Shown here: positions 32,930 through 42,800 of the stretch, in pieces
Numbering within the stretch: the stretch's first letter is position 1
Layout of the letters: the number at the start of each line of letters is the position of its first letter
Assembly: GCF_021347895.1 (NCBI RefSeq)
Contig: NC_067132.1
Coordinates: forward strand, 3,207,268-3,271,267
Reading direction: 5' to 3'
Source of the DNA: Acanthochromis polyacanthus
Lineage: Eukaryota > Chordata > Actinopteri > Pomacentridae
DNA: 64,000 nt
The notes under the pieces: generated by a model
Told to the model about the DNA's origin: nothing
The model's input: the letters and a program-made list of their open reading frames with translations, nothing else
Databases searched by the model: none
Program-made: the position numbers and the translations under genes

Positions 32930-34232
32930 TTTACAGTCTGTCTCTCATCACGGTTCCTCACCCCTAGCTTCAGCCTACACCCCACCGAGATCATCCGGGA
33001 AGTTGCCCAGAGGACAGCTAGGTACTTGGAGATCGCGTCCCAGCACCCAGACCTCGCCACCGACCGTTGCGGTGGTTCCACCGCCGAGCGTCTTTTCCAC
33101 AGACGTCTCGGAGTGGGACGATGACGCCATCTCGGACGTCTCGGAGTGGGACGATGACGCCATCTCGGACGTCTCGGAGTGGGACGATGACGCCATCTCG
33201 GACGTCTCGGAGTGGGACGATGACGCCATCTCGGACGTCTCGGAGTGGGACGGTGACGCCATCTCGGAGTGGGACGATGACGCTGCCTCAGAGGTTTTGG
33301 AGTGGGACGATGACGCCGCCACCTCAGCTTCTGTTCCCGAGCGGGTCGACGCCGCCACCTCAGCTTCTGTTCCCGAGCGGGTCGACGCGGCCACCGATGC
33401 CTTCGCCTCCGAGCGGGTCGACGCGGCCACCGATGCCTTCGCCTCCGAGCGGGTCGACGCGGCCACCGATGCCTTCGCCTCCGAGCGGGTCGACGCGGCC
33501 ACCGATGCCTTCGCCTCCGAGCGGGTCGACGCGGCCACCGATGCCTTCGCCTCCGAGCGGGTCGACGCGGCCACCGATGCCTCCGAGCGGGTCGACGCGG
33601 CCACCGATGCCTCCGAGCGGGTCGACGCGGCCACCGATGCCTCCGAGCGGGTCGACGCGGCCACCGATGCCTCCGAGCGGGTCGACGCGGCCACCGATGC
33701 CTTCGAGCGGGTCGACGCCGCCACCGATGCCTTTGCTGCCGCAGCTCCAGCGCGGGTCGAGGACGACCCCGCCGCCGCAGCTCCAGCGCGGGTCGAGGAC
33801 GACCCCGCCGCCGCAGCTCCAGCGCGGGTCGAGGACGACCCCACCGCCGCAGCTCCAGCGCGGATCGAGGACGACCCCGCCGGCCTACAGACTGTCTACG
33901 CCGCTGACCTACAGACTGTCTACGCCGCCGGCCTACAGACTGTCTACGCCGCCGGCCTACAGACTGTCTACGCCGCCGGCCTACAGACTGTCTACGCCGC
34001 CGGCCTACAGACTGTCTACGCCGCCGACTGTCCAGACGGCCTTCACAGTGTTCTACGCCGCCGCCGGTGCAGCCGGCCCTCCGAGTGTTCCAGCCGGTGC
34101 AGCCGGCCCTCCGAGTGTTCCAGCCGGTGCAGCCGGCCCTCCGAGTGTTCCAGCCGGTGCAGCCGGCCCTCCGAGTGTCTACGCCGCCGCCGGCCTTCCT
34201 CCAGTGGAATCCTCTGTTCCTGTGATAACTGA
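32928..34232 (+). CDS. Repeat-rich acidic ORF continuing the gag-like frame by +1
   Basis: From AGT at 32928, after the T7 run, the frame is open to a stop at 34232 (434 residues). After about 60 residues it becomes tandem repeats: [11 protein letters not shown] units, then [12 protein letters not shown] and [10 protein letters not shown] units, [12 protein letters not shown] units, GLQTVYAA units and [10 protein letters not shown] units. The first three are strongly acidic. There is no ATG near its start, which favours frameshift expression or a recent indel. Because the repeat units are multiples of three, the other plus-strand frame (33067-34740, Pro/Ser/Arg-rich) and an antisense frame (33844-32975) are also open, so openness alone is weak evidence. 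I prefer this frame because it joins the gag-like ORF. Confidence 0.45.
   Translation, partial: SLQSVSHHGSSPLASAYTPPRSSGKLPRGQLGTWRSRPSTQTSPPTVAVVPPPSVFSTDVSEWDDDAISDVSEWDDDAISDVSEWDDDAISDVSEWDDDAISDVSEWDGDAISEWDDDAASEVLEWDDDAATSASVPERVDAATSASVPERVDAATDAFASERVDAATDAFASERVDAATDAFASERVDAATDAFASERVDAATDAFASERVDAATDASERVDAATDASERVDAATDASERVDAATDASERVDAATDAFERVDAATDAFAAAAPARVEDDPAAAAPARVEDDPAAAAPARVEDDPTAAAPARIEDDPAGLQTVYAADLQTVYAAGLQTVYAAGLQTVYAAGLQTVYAAGLQTVYAADCPDGLHSVLRRRRCSRPSECSSRCSRPSECSSRCSRPSECSSRCSRPSECLRRRRPSSSGILCSCDN
33105..33290 (+). repeat. Minisatellite A, 33-bp unit
   Basis: About five copies of a unit starting GTCTCGGAGTGGGACGATGA, the last partial. Confidence 0.9.
33310..33735 (+). 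repeat. Minisatellite B, 36-bp and 30-bp units
   Basis: About eleven units built on GAGCGGGTCGACGCGGCCAC. Five are 36 bp and four are 30 bp (six bases shorter), with two older variants at the left. Confidence 0.9.
33741..33884 (+). repeat. Minisatellite C, 36-bp unit, four copies
   Basis: Units start GCAGCTCCAGCGCGGGTCGA. Only a few substitutions separate copies. Confidence 0.9.
33882..34025 (+). repeat. Minisatellite D, 24-bp unit, six copies
   Basis: Units read GGCCTACAGACTGTCTACGC plus CGCC. The second has GACC instead of GGCC. Confidence 0.9.
34064..34183 (+). repeat. Minisatellite E, 30-bp unit, four copies
   Basis: Units start CCGGTGCAGCCGGCCCTCCG and are almost identical. Confidence 0.9.
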
Positions 34233-34280
34233 GGGGTTCCTACGCCTGCGGCCGCCAGAGGGTCCTCGTCTCGTCCACCG

Positions 34281-34435
34281 GCCGCCAGAGTGGCTTCGCC
34301 TTCGCCGCCGTCCTCCAGCCCGGCCGCCAGAGTGGCTTCGCCTTCGCCGCCGTCCTCCAGCCCGGCCACCAGAGTGGCTTCGCCTTCGCCGCCGCCGAGG
34401 ACGGCCTCCAGAGTGGCTTCGCCTTCGCCGCCGCC
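34281..34435 (+). repeat. Minisatellite F, about 42-bp unit
   Basis: Three to four units start GCCGCCAGAGTGGCTTCGCC, the last two diverged in length. Confidence 0.8.
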
Positions 34436-34562
34436 TGTTTTCAGAGCTTCCGACGCCGCCGGCCCCCGGCCCGGCCGCCAGAGTTTCCTCACCTCGTCCG
34501 ATGCCCCCGGCCCGGCCGCCAGAGTTTCCTCGCCTCGTCCGACGCCGCCGGCCCCCGGCCCG

Positions 34563-34780
34563 GTCTAGCCGTCGTCCAGGATGGCCCCCGGCCCGGTCTA
34601 GCCGTCGTCCAGGATGGCCCCCGGCCCGGTCTAGCCGTCGTCCAGGATGGCCCCCGGCCCGGTCTAGCCGTCGTCCAGGATGGCCCCCGGCCCGGTCTAG
34701 CCGTCATCCAGGATGGCCTCCGGCCCCCGGCCCGGTCTAGCCGTCGTCCAGGATGGCCTCCAGCCCGGCCTCGCCGCCGT
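34563..34780 (+). repeat. Minisatellite G, 33-bp unit
   Basis: About six units start GTCTAGCCGTCGTCCAGGAT. The later ones are longer and merge with related GTCCAGG motifs up to about 34865. Confidence 0.85.
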
Positions 34781-34865
34781 CCAGGTCAGCCTTCAGCGTG
34801 GTTTCGCCGCCGTCCAGGTCGGCCTCCAGAGTGGTTTCGCCTTCGCCGCCGTTGTCCAGGATGGC

Positions 34866-35165
34866 CTTTAGCCTGGCTTCGCCGCCTGTCCCCGGGCACC
34901 TTTGCCTGAGTGCCTTTGCTGCCGCCTCCAGTATCCTTTTGAACTTATCTTTGTTTTGGACTGGTTAACATTTTGTTGGGTTTTGGACCTGTTTGGGACC
35001 CCGTTTTGGTGTTTGGGTTGCCATTCTTGGCATGCCTTGTTGCCGCCCAGACTATTGACTTTGTTTTGGCCCTCCGGCCTTGCCCCCGCCTCCCGCCCGA
35101 CTGGGGTGTTTTTGTTGTTGTTGTTTTTGTACATGCGCCGGGAGGCGCGCGTTCAGGGGGGGTAC
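34866..35165 (+). other. 3' non-coding part of the LTR element with polypurine tract
   Basis: Non-repetitive T-rich sequence leading to AGGGGGGG (35155-35162) and TAC directly before the 3' LTR. The G run would serve as primer for plus-strand DNA synthesis. Confidence 0.6.
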
Positions 35166-35741
35166 TGTCAGGAAGCCATCCGGCTCCTGACTGGTTTTTG
35201 TTTCCTGCCTCTGGCTGGATGCTTTTGCAGCTCCTGCCTGGTTTTTGTTTTCCTGTCTCGCTCCCAGCTGATCGCCTGCTGCAAGACAGCTAATTGTGAT
35301 ATGAGACTCAGCTGTGGAGCAATCAGCAAACACGATTCACCTGCCTTCCCCCTTTCTGTTTAAAAGTCCTCTGCTCCCCTCAGTGTGTGTGGGAGCATCA
35401 CAGTACAGACCGTCGCATACACGGTTTACCCCTTTCGCCTTCTGGTTTTCCCCCTACTCTGGATTTTAGAAGATTTTCCCCTTTTGGACCCTACTGCCTT
35501 TTGGACTACCTTGGTTTTTCTTTTATGGACTCACCCCTTTTTTGGACTTGACACTTTTGGACTGTCCTAAGCTGGTTCCTCCCTGAAAAGGATTTGCTCT
35601 GTTTTGTGAGTACGTGTCCCTAGTGTTGTTTCGCTGCCTTTTGGATGTTGTTTTTTGTTCAATAAACCCTATTTTCACCACTACACCTGTTGCCTGCCTG
35701 TTGGTATCTGCCCCTGGGTTCTATCACCACCATTCTTGACA
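35166..35741 (+). repeat. 3' LTR
   Basis: Same length as the 5' LTR and identical except for three substitutions by eye. AATAAA at 35661-35666 is the likely poly(A) signal. Followed by ATGAG. Confidence 0.95.
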
Positions 35742-37344
35742 ATGAGTGAGTGAAATCATGCTGGTAACTGTCAAAGAGCTGCAACTATGAAGAACAAATG
35801 TGACAGAATGCAGAGGAAGGTAAATAAAATGTCTGGAGCGGGTTGGCGGGTTTTTAAATCCCTTTGCAGGCCGGTTCACTAACACTAGCATGAGTCATCA
35901 CTATGCTTTTATCTGCTGGGTTTACTGAGGGAACGTATTTGGTATTCAGAAGCACACAGGACCATGTTGCTGCCTGGAGGGAGGGGGACGGATTACTGTG
36001 ACATGGAGACCAGGACTGGCGTGGTGCCAGAGTACACATTCCCCACCACTCCATATTAAGTAAAAACACGCCATCACAAAGACTTTAGCACATAAAAGAA
36101 CCAGTTTTGCTTCTGGTTTAGTGCAAGTCATGTATAGAAATAATAAATGTTCCTTGAATAAAGCATAAACTGGTTTCCATTTATTTTACCACCATGAGAA
36201 AAACAACTTGCACTGAAGAGATCTGTAATGTTGTTACAGCGTGGTAAAGATATCACTGTGCCGTACCTTCAGAAACGTTAACGATAACACAGCTTTGCAT
36301 TGTTTCATGTGAAACCATTGTACTACAGTGAAGCCTCTCTGTCAGCGCTGTGTAATGTGTGTGTGTGTGGGGGGGTAGCATACATCCAAACAACTCAGCC
36401 TATAAATAGAGAGCAGCTCACCTTCTGCAGCAGTCTGGTGAGTTAATGCCCTGAGTCGTACAGTGAGTAGCAGTGACTATTGGGAAAAATGCCGATGTTG
36501 TCACAGCGGTCAGATCCAAGCAGCATTCTAGGGGAGAAACAGTATTTCCCTCCACTGCTCTTTCATGGAAATGTGGTCCTGAGGGCAGCGTAGCTCTGAA
36601 AATGAGTCATTCTTTAAACCACTACTTGGTGACGATGCAGCCATGAGGACATCTTTGATTCTTTTTAGATCATTTTGGTTGTTTTATACCTACATGCAGG
36701 TGTGTCTGGCCACATTTATATGAGCTGAAAAACAAGTTAACAAAAAATCTCTTTTTAAAAAATTCTCAGAAATGTCCTCTTATGCAGACACACACAGTGA
36801 TAAGAGTGTATCCACACACATCCCTAGCTAGTAGAACTGTGGAGCATCTTGCAGCGCCTTAAAGATGTCACTGTGGTGAAAACCACTGAATAAATAAAGG
36901 AGTTTGAGTTTATCTGGTTTAGTAGATTTCATTCTGAAACCAGAATGAGAAACATGCAGCTTTGGATGTCCTGGTGGTTTCATATCCCACCTGAGAAGGC
37001 GAAGAGAAGGTTTAAATTCTGGAGCTAATCCTGCAGCCTGCTGACGGCAAACAGGACTCAGAAGACTCCTACTGATATTACTGTGAATGTTCTTCAGTTT
37101 TGAAATATAAATTGTGTCCTCATGTTTTTGTGTTTTCTAGAGCGATATAAGGTAATAGATCAAAATTGTGAATGTCATAATAAACATGTTGGACATTTTA
37201 CATAGACTCACTGATTCACTGACAGTTCTCACACTGTGATAACATTAGTCCTATTAGCATTTACTATATGGAAAACATTCATTTAAAAATGTTTTCTTCA
37301 TTAAAGTCCTGAAAATCAGTGAATATTAGATTTGTATAATCTGT
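35742..37344. other. Intergenic DNA, nothing recognised
   Basis: Unique-looking AT-rich sequence, with a short GT-rich tract near 36357-36372. No conserved ORF. Confidence 0.3.
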
Positions 37345-37514
37345 AAATCATCCATTATCTATACACTGTTTTATCCATTGTAGGGTCATGCTGGAGTCTA
37401 TCCAGCTGACTGAGGATAAAGGTTCACCTGGGCAGGTAACAGTCTGTCACAGAGCTACACATAGAGACAAACAATCACACTCACATTCACATCTACAGAC
37501 TATTTAGAATCACC
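37345..37514 (-). mobile_element. SINE copy 3, 3' half (left of a LINE insertion)
   Basis: Shows the reverse complement of the SINE tail (GGAGTCTATCCAGCTGACTG, GACAAACAATCACACTCACA) up to TTTAGAATCACC, where a LINE has inserted. It resumes at 38409. Confidence 0.85.
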
Positions 37515-38408
37515 TCCTTTTTTCTCAATATTTTTATTGGTTTTCAAGTTTTAAAAAAGAGAACAAAACAAAACAAATGATAAAATACATCAAAAACATA
37601 GATCAAAACACCAACACCCATTCACAGCTGGTAGACCTGCACCAAATGACACATATCAGCGTATACAGTATATGTACACATACATGACCAAGTAACATGT
37701 TCACAGCAGTAAGATAACAAAAAATAAAAGGGTAATAGTTTGAATGTCATGTCCCTATTTTCCCATAACTGTACAAATTCCTCCAGTTTTCCGTTCCTTA
37801 TGTCAGTCATTCTGACAGCTCTTTTATCCGATGTTTCATAGAAAGAGCTCCCATGCTCTTCCAGTTCAAGTCCATAGCTCTCCTGACATGCAGCAGTCCA
37901 CAGTCTAACACTTTAGTTTGTTTCTTAGTATCTGCATAATCTTTGGGATATATTCTCAGTATACAAAGTTTGACAGAAAAAGGAATCTTGACGTTAAATA
38001 CCTGACATGCAACTGATGACCTCATTCCAAAATCTTTTTATCTTTGAACATTCCCATAAACAGTGAATAAGAGTTCCTTTATTTTCTTGGCATTTAGCTC
38101 ACGTATCAGGAATATGACTTGACATATGATGGAGTTTTTCAGGGGTTATATAAATCCTTGTTAACTATTTATATTGTAGCAACTTAAGTCGTGTGTTTAT
38201 GGTTTGTTTTGGGGCCATCAGACAGGCTTTCTTCCAGTCTGTTTCATCTGTGTCTCCTTGTATGTCATATCTCCATGTGTTCAATGTATCTATTGAAGAG
38301 TCCTTGGAATTTAACATATCAGATTATATTATTTAGACAACAGGCCTTTCTCTCCCTGTTTTCCCATTCCCTCAGTTAATGATAATTCAGGTATATGCAT
38401 AATTTCTT
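37515..38408 (-). mobile_element. 5'-truncated LINE insertion (L1-like) inside a SINE
   Basis: The 894-bp insert is flanked by a perfect 12-bp duplication TTTAGAATCACC (37503-37514 and 38409-38420). Its 3' end on the minus strand is A-rich (AATAAAAATATTGAGAAAAAA region), as expected for target-primed insertion. The body has only short frames. The family looks L1/Tx1-like from memory, but this is uncertain. Confidence 0.7.
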
Positions 38409-38560
38409 TTTAGAATCACCAGTTAACCTCAGCATGTTTTGGACTGTGGGAGGAAGCTGGAGAACCTGGAGAAAAGCCACACATGTACAGGAGAACATGG
38501 AGACTCCATGCAGAAAGATCCCAGGAAAGCCGGACACGAACCGGGGATCTTCTAAAAGCA
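38409..38560 (-). mobile_element. SINE copy 3, 5' half
   Basis: Continues the SINE after the LINE insertion: AGTTAACCTCAGCATGTTTT, GGAGGAAGCTGGAGAACCTG, CATGCAGAAAGATCCCAGG, ending near the tRNA-like head. Confidence 0.85.
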
Positions 38561-39195
38561 TTACATTTTCACTGAGTGCACTCTGTGATTCATTCCATGG
38601 ATTCATTTACATTCCTTTCACAGGATTTAAAAACATCTGTGTCACTTTCTTCTGTGGCTTTCTGCTGTTTGTGACAGGTTGACTACTTCACCAGCAGATC
38701 AGGCTAAGGAATATGTAATCAAAAGGGATAAATAATAATAACAAGAAAAGCACTCAGAGAGTGCAGTACTTCACGAAAGCTGATCAGTCGTTTAATTTCC
38801 AACGGCTCAAATCTTCAAAAAAATTGTGGCAGAAATCATGTGTCCATTCATTATAGATGTACCCACAAACAAAATGATCTTACACTGAGCTCAGGCGTGT
38901 GTTCTGCATGTTTACATTATATACGGATACTGCATCATGTGACCTAAACATGCAGCGGAAGGCTGGAATTGATGAGCCTCAGAAACATCCTCACAGTTTA
39001 ATCAGTTGTTCCTTGGATCATTTCTGATGGATAAGTCCTGATAAGCCCTCAGCTGTGGATTTGTAGTAGGATCACAATCATGTGATCATCAGCAGGCAGC
39101 TGATGTAGAGTTCACTTGTTGTCATGGTTACAGTGATGCTATATCTTTAACAAATCCGTGAATCCAGACTATAAGCTGCATCACTGCCAAAATCT
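38561..39195. other. Intergenic DNA upstream of f3
   Basis: No repeat or ORF recognised. It may contain distal regulatory DNA of f3, but nothing specific can be shown. Confidence 0.3.
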
Positions 39196-39278
39196 ATTGA
39201 GGTGGTCCTTGTGTCATTTCTGACCTTCCCTGAAAATTTCTTCCAAATCCGTTAGTCCTTTTTTGAGTCATGTTGCAC

Positions 39279-39311
<33 letters not shown>

Positions 39312-39390
39312 TTAACAGATGAACAGAAGGATAAACATACACTGATCATCACAAAACTCCACCGAGTTCTTTGGCGGAGTAATAATAATG
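39196..39390 (+). repeat. Interspersed repeat with (CAGA)n tract
   Basis: GTGGTCCTTGTGTCATTTCT, CCAAATCCGTTAGTCC and TTTGAGTCATGTTGC lead into (CAGA)n at 39279-39310. A related arrangement is at 50520-50704. Confidence 0.5.
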
Positions 39391-39589
39391 TAATAAAATT
39401 AGTTTTTAGTATTTATTTTTACTTGGAATTGTTGTCTTCAAGGACCATGATGTGACTGTTTCAAACGGTGAAGAGGCCAGCAGTGTGAGTAGGTGAAGTT
39501 TGCAGCAGAACGTGAAGCCTGGATGACCTCACCAGGAGAGCGCGCGGCATTGTGGCCGTCCCAGTCTGGCGACGTCAATGCCGGACGCT

Positions 39590-39599
39590 CCTTATTTGG
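39590..39599 (+). promoter_or_regulatory. CArG box (SRF site) upstream of f3
   Basis: CCTTATTTGG is a perfect CC(A/T)6GG match, 145 bp upstream of the f3 ATG and close to where the promoter should be. A half CRE-like GACGTCAA lies at 39571-39578. Serum response factor drives immediate-early genes, and tissue factor is serum-inducible in mammals, but use of this site is inferred. Confidence 0.45.
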
Positions 39600-39743
39600 G
39601 CACGCCTAGCCCACCCAGACGGTATAGTCAGAGCTGGTCAGACTGACGGCAGCAGAGGACCGGAGCTGAGAGCTGAGACACCGCTGGATTAACATCTCCA
39701 TCTGGACCTGAATCTGTCTGCGCTGAGAGGAACGAGCCTGAGG

Positions 39744-39804
39744 ATGACACGGACTCTAGCAGCCCTCTCTTTGGCTTTCCTTTTGTCCACACACGGAGCT
39801 TCGG
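39744..39804 (+). CDS. f3: f3 exon 1 (signal peptide)
   Basis: Encodes [20 protein letters not shown] plus one base. Ends before GTGAGT (phase 1). The ATG is the first in a GAGG-ATG-A context after a GC-rich leader. Confidence 0.93.
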
Positions 39805-42800
39805 GTGAGTAAAAAAAGCTACAGCAGCTCCAATAATGCAACTCCAGACATGATTATTGAGTTGTTTTAGAATATATTTAGAGACAGAGAGGTGGTGGTG
39901 TGGGATGAAAAGTGTAGGCTACATGTCAGATCTGACACATAAACGTCACAGCTTCAAAAAGAGGAAGAAAACACGACACTGACAGCAAACACTAAACGGT
40001 TTACTTCTGGGATGTTTTACCTTCAGTATGTTCGGCCTGTTTAAAATATTGTTCTCTGCTAATTATTTGGGCTTTAATGAATTTATTTTTTATTTCTTCT
40101 GCTGTGTTTAGTTTTTGGTTATGGATGAAAACTTGATGGGACAATCAGAGGTTTCTGTGCAGGGTCAGTTTAAACACTGATGAAGAATGAATCCCATTAT
40201 TGGTTTACGGCTTCCTGCTGCTGTTTGTTCTGAGGAAAAGATCACATCTGTACAGGCTTCTGATAATAACCTACCTCACTTTCATATTAGAGTTTTGGGG
40301 ACTTCTTTTCTGCTCCTCTTAGACTCTGTCTTTTCCTCCTTCTGATTTTCCTGAGTAACTACCAACCAGGAGGACCATGTGGTGGTAACTCCTCTGAGCA
40401 GAGCAGCTTTGAATCCTCCTTGCAGGACAACAAAGTCAGACTGGTCCTGTCCCAGCAGGTTTCTGTTTCATGTGATCTTTGGGAGTCACGCTTATTTGAC
40501 AGAATAAAGAAACCACAAGTGTTTGTGGTTGTTACTGAATGGTCAGTTCAGAAACGTTTCTGAGCAAGGATTTTTTTATCAACACTATCATGTCATGCCT
40601 GATCTGAACACAGTTTTGCTATTTCTGCAACTGCAAAACGTGTACGAAGCTGTTTTACCTCAAAAATAACTTTATTTGTCCCTCGTGGGCAATTTTAAAA
40701 CACGACATTACAACAATAAAAGAAATCTTTAAAAAAAAAACACATCAGTAGAAAATAACTGTTAGAGATACACCCTATCTTAATCTTTATGCATGTCTCT
40801 GTTGAAATCACGGCACCTGTCCTAAACAAAACCCACACTCAGTGTTTTAAGCTTTCAGAGGCGACACACAGGTCAGCGTCGCACAAATCACCACGGATAT
40901 TTGGCAAAAATACCCGATTTCATGTTTAATATGAGGAGCTGTGTGAGCGTCCTGGAAGAACAGAAAACGTTTGTTGGGAAAAAAATAATCTGCACCAGAG
41001 ATGAGGCAGTTTAGCGGAGTGATTCTCATTTCCATGTTGACATTGATCTGATGGACGTCCTTCCTCTGGCCCCTCATGCTCTTTTCAAACACACACATGT
41101 TAAAAGAGAACTATTTATCAGCAGGAAGCATACGTGCTTACAGTGTAATTCTGTAGATTTCCATCCATCCATCCGTGATCCATGAGGACCGTTTCGTCCT
41201 CATCAGGGTCATGGGGGGCTGGAGTCTATCCAGCTGACTGAGGGTGAAGGTTCACCTGGACAGGTAACAGTCTGTCACAGGGCTGCACATAGAGACAAAC
41301 AGTCACACTCACATTCACACCTACAGACAGTTTAGAATCACCAGTTAACCTCAGCATGTTTGTGGACTGTGGGGGGAAGCTGGAGAACCTGGAGAAAAGC
41401 CACACATGTAGAGGAGAACATGGAGACTCCATGCAGAAAGATCCCAGGAAGGCCGGGATGCTAACTGAGAATCTTGTAGCTGTGAGGCGACAGTTCTAAC
41501 CACCAACTGATCCAACTACAGCAGTGGATCTGTGTTTTAACGATAGTATTCTGCATGTTATTGTTATTATTATTATTATATTATCATATTATATTACACA
41601 TAAATGATAATGGATTTGTAAAGGCCCAGACTGACTGAGGTTTTGCGTAACAGGCAAACAGGGCTCAGGTTTCTGATCGTTGTGTTTTTCTGACATCATA
41701 ATGAGGGCCTTCACTGATAGGTGTCGTTAAGGTGAAATGATTTGAATTATTTGACCTTTAACTAACTTGAACTGCTCATATCTGGTTTAGAAACACAGTT
41801 TGACTGGTATTTCTTCCACTCTGCAGGCTCCTATCCTCGAGCACAGAATGTCACTTGGATGTCCATCAACTTCAAAACTATCCTGACCTGGGAACCCAAA
41901 CCTTCAGCTGATTACTCCTACACGGTGGAGTTCTCTGCGTAAGTTCACCATCCAGATCCTCACCTCGTTACCTCACCTTGCAGGTGCAGCATTTACTTTG
42001 CAGCTTTTTCTGAAGTCAGACACCCGTTGTTGGCTGAAGCACATGCTCCTGTAACATCCTCACTACGTAACCCAAAGGAAACAATAACGGCAGCATGGAA
42101 GGATGAGAGTCCATTATTGATTCAGTAAAAGCCTTTAATGGAGGGTTAAGTTTAGGCCAGAGACCGTTAGACAGAGGAAAAATTAAGAGACACGTTAATG
42201 ATTTACTCAGAGGAAAATAGAAGCAGCAACACTATTATAGCTGAAATATCAAGCATTTTTTAAAATCACCAATAATATATTGTTGCTGCACATATTCCAA
42301 TATCCTTTTTTTTATTTAACAAAGTCATATTTTGCAGGTCTTTTATTAGGACTTCTGGGGACATAATTGTGCTCGCTCTAAAACAGGCTGCAGTATCAAG
42401 TTCATTACAAATAGTGCGTTCTGATATCTTTAGATTTTAAATGGCTGATTTCATTTGATTTTTTTTAACCAAATTTTTATGTTTTTATACATCTTTATAT
42501 GCTGCTCAAAAATGGACAAATGGAAACACACATGAGCAAAACAAAAACAAATATACAATTCGGCAACATGACAATTTCATCATATCATCTAAACCCAAAA
42601 AGAGGAGAATTTACAATTAATTTTAAAGATAATTAAATTAAAGAGCAGCAAGCGGTTATGAAATGTAAAAATACACAATCCAGACACAAATATCATTACA
42701 TCTCCACTCCATTCAAACATCATAAATATGTAAAATCAAATTAAGTTCATTAAAGTAAGCAGTAACAGGAGCCCATACGTTCATAAAGGAAACTAACTTC

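Larger units (their letters stand above)
31980..35741 (+). mobile_element. Young non-autonomous LTR retrotransposon with repeat-rich ORF
   Basis: Two 576-bp LTRs flank a 2.6-kb interior. The LTRs begin TGTCAGGAAG, end TTCTTGACA and differ by eye at three positions, so insertion was recent. Flanks ACGAG and ATGAG are a 5-bp target duplication with one change. A polypurine-like AGGGGGGG (35155-35162) precedes the 3' LTR. There is no tRNA-type PBS. Instead ATGCTCCCAC (32558-32567) is complementary to GTGGGAGCAT (32203-32212) in the LTR about 30 nt after a TTTAAAAG box, which points to self-priming as in Tf1/sushi-group elements. No protease, RT, RNase H or integrase is present, so mobility would need enzymes in trans. 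Confidence 0.9.

Noticed and set aside
32975..33844. 289-codon antisense frame (Ala/Ser/Thr repeats)
   Set aside because: It is antisense to the same tandem arrays and has no promoter or conserved part.
33067..34740. 557-codon plus-strand frame rich in Pro, Ser and Arg
   Set aside because: It is the other reading of minisatellites whose units are multiples of three. The frame that joins the gag-like ORF is preferred, though I cannot exclude this one.
33105..34780. CRISPR-like look of regularly repeated units
   Set aside because: The units are head-to-tail minisatellites without unique spacers, inside a eukaryotic LTR element.
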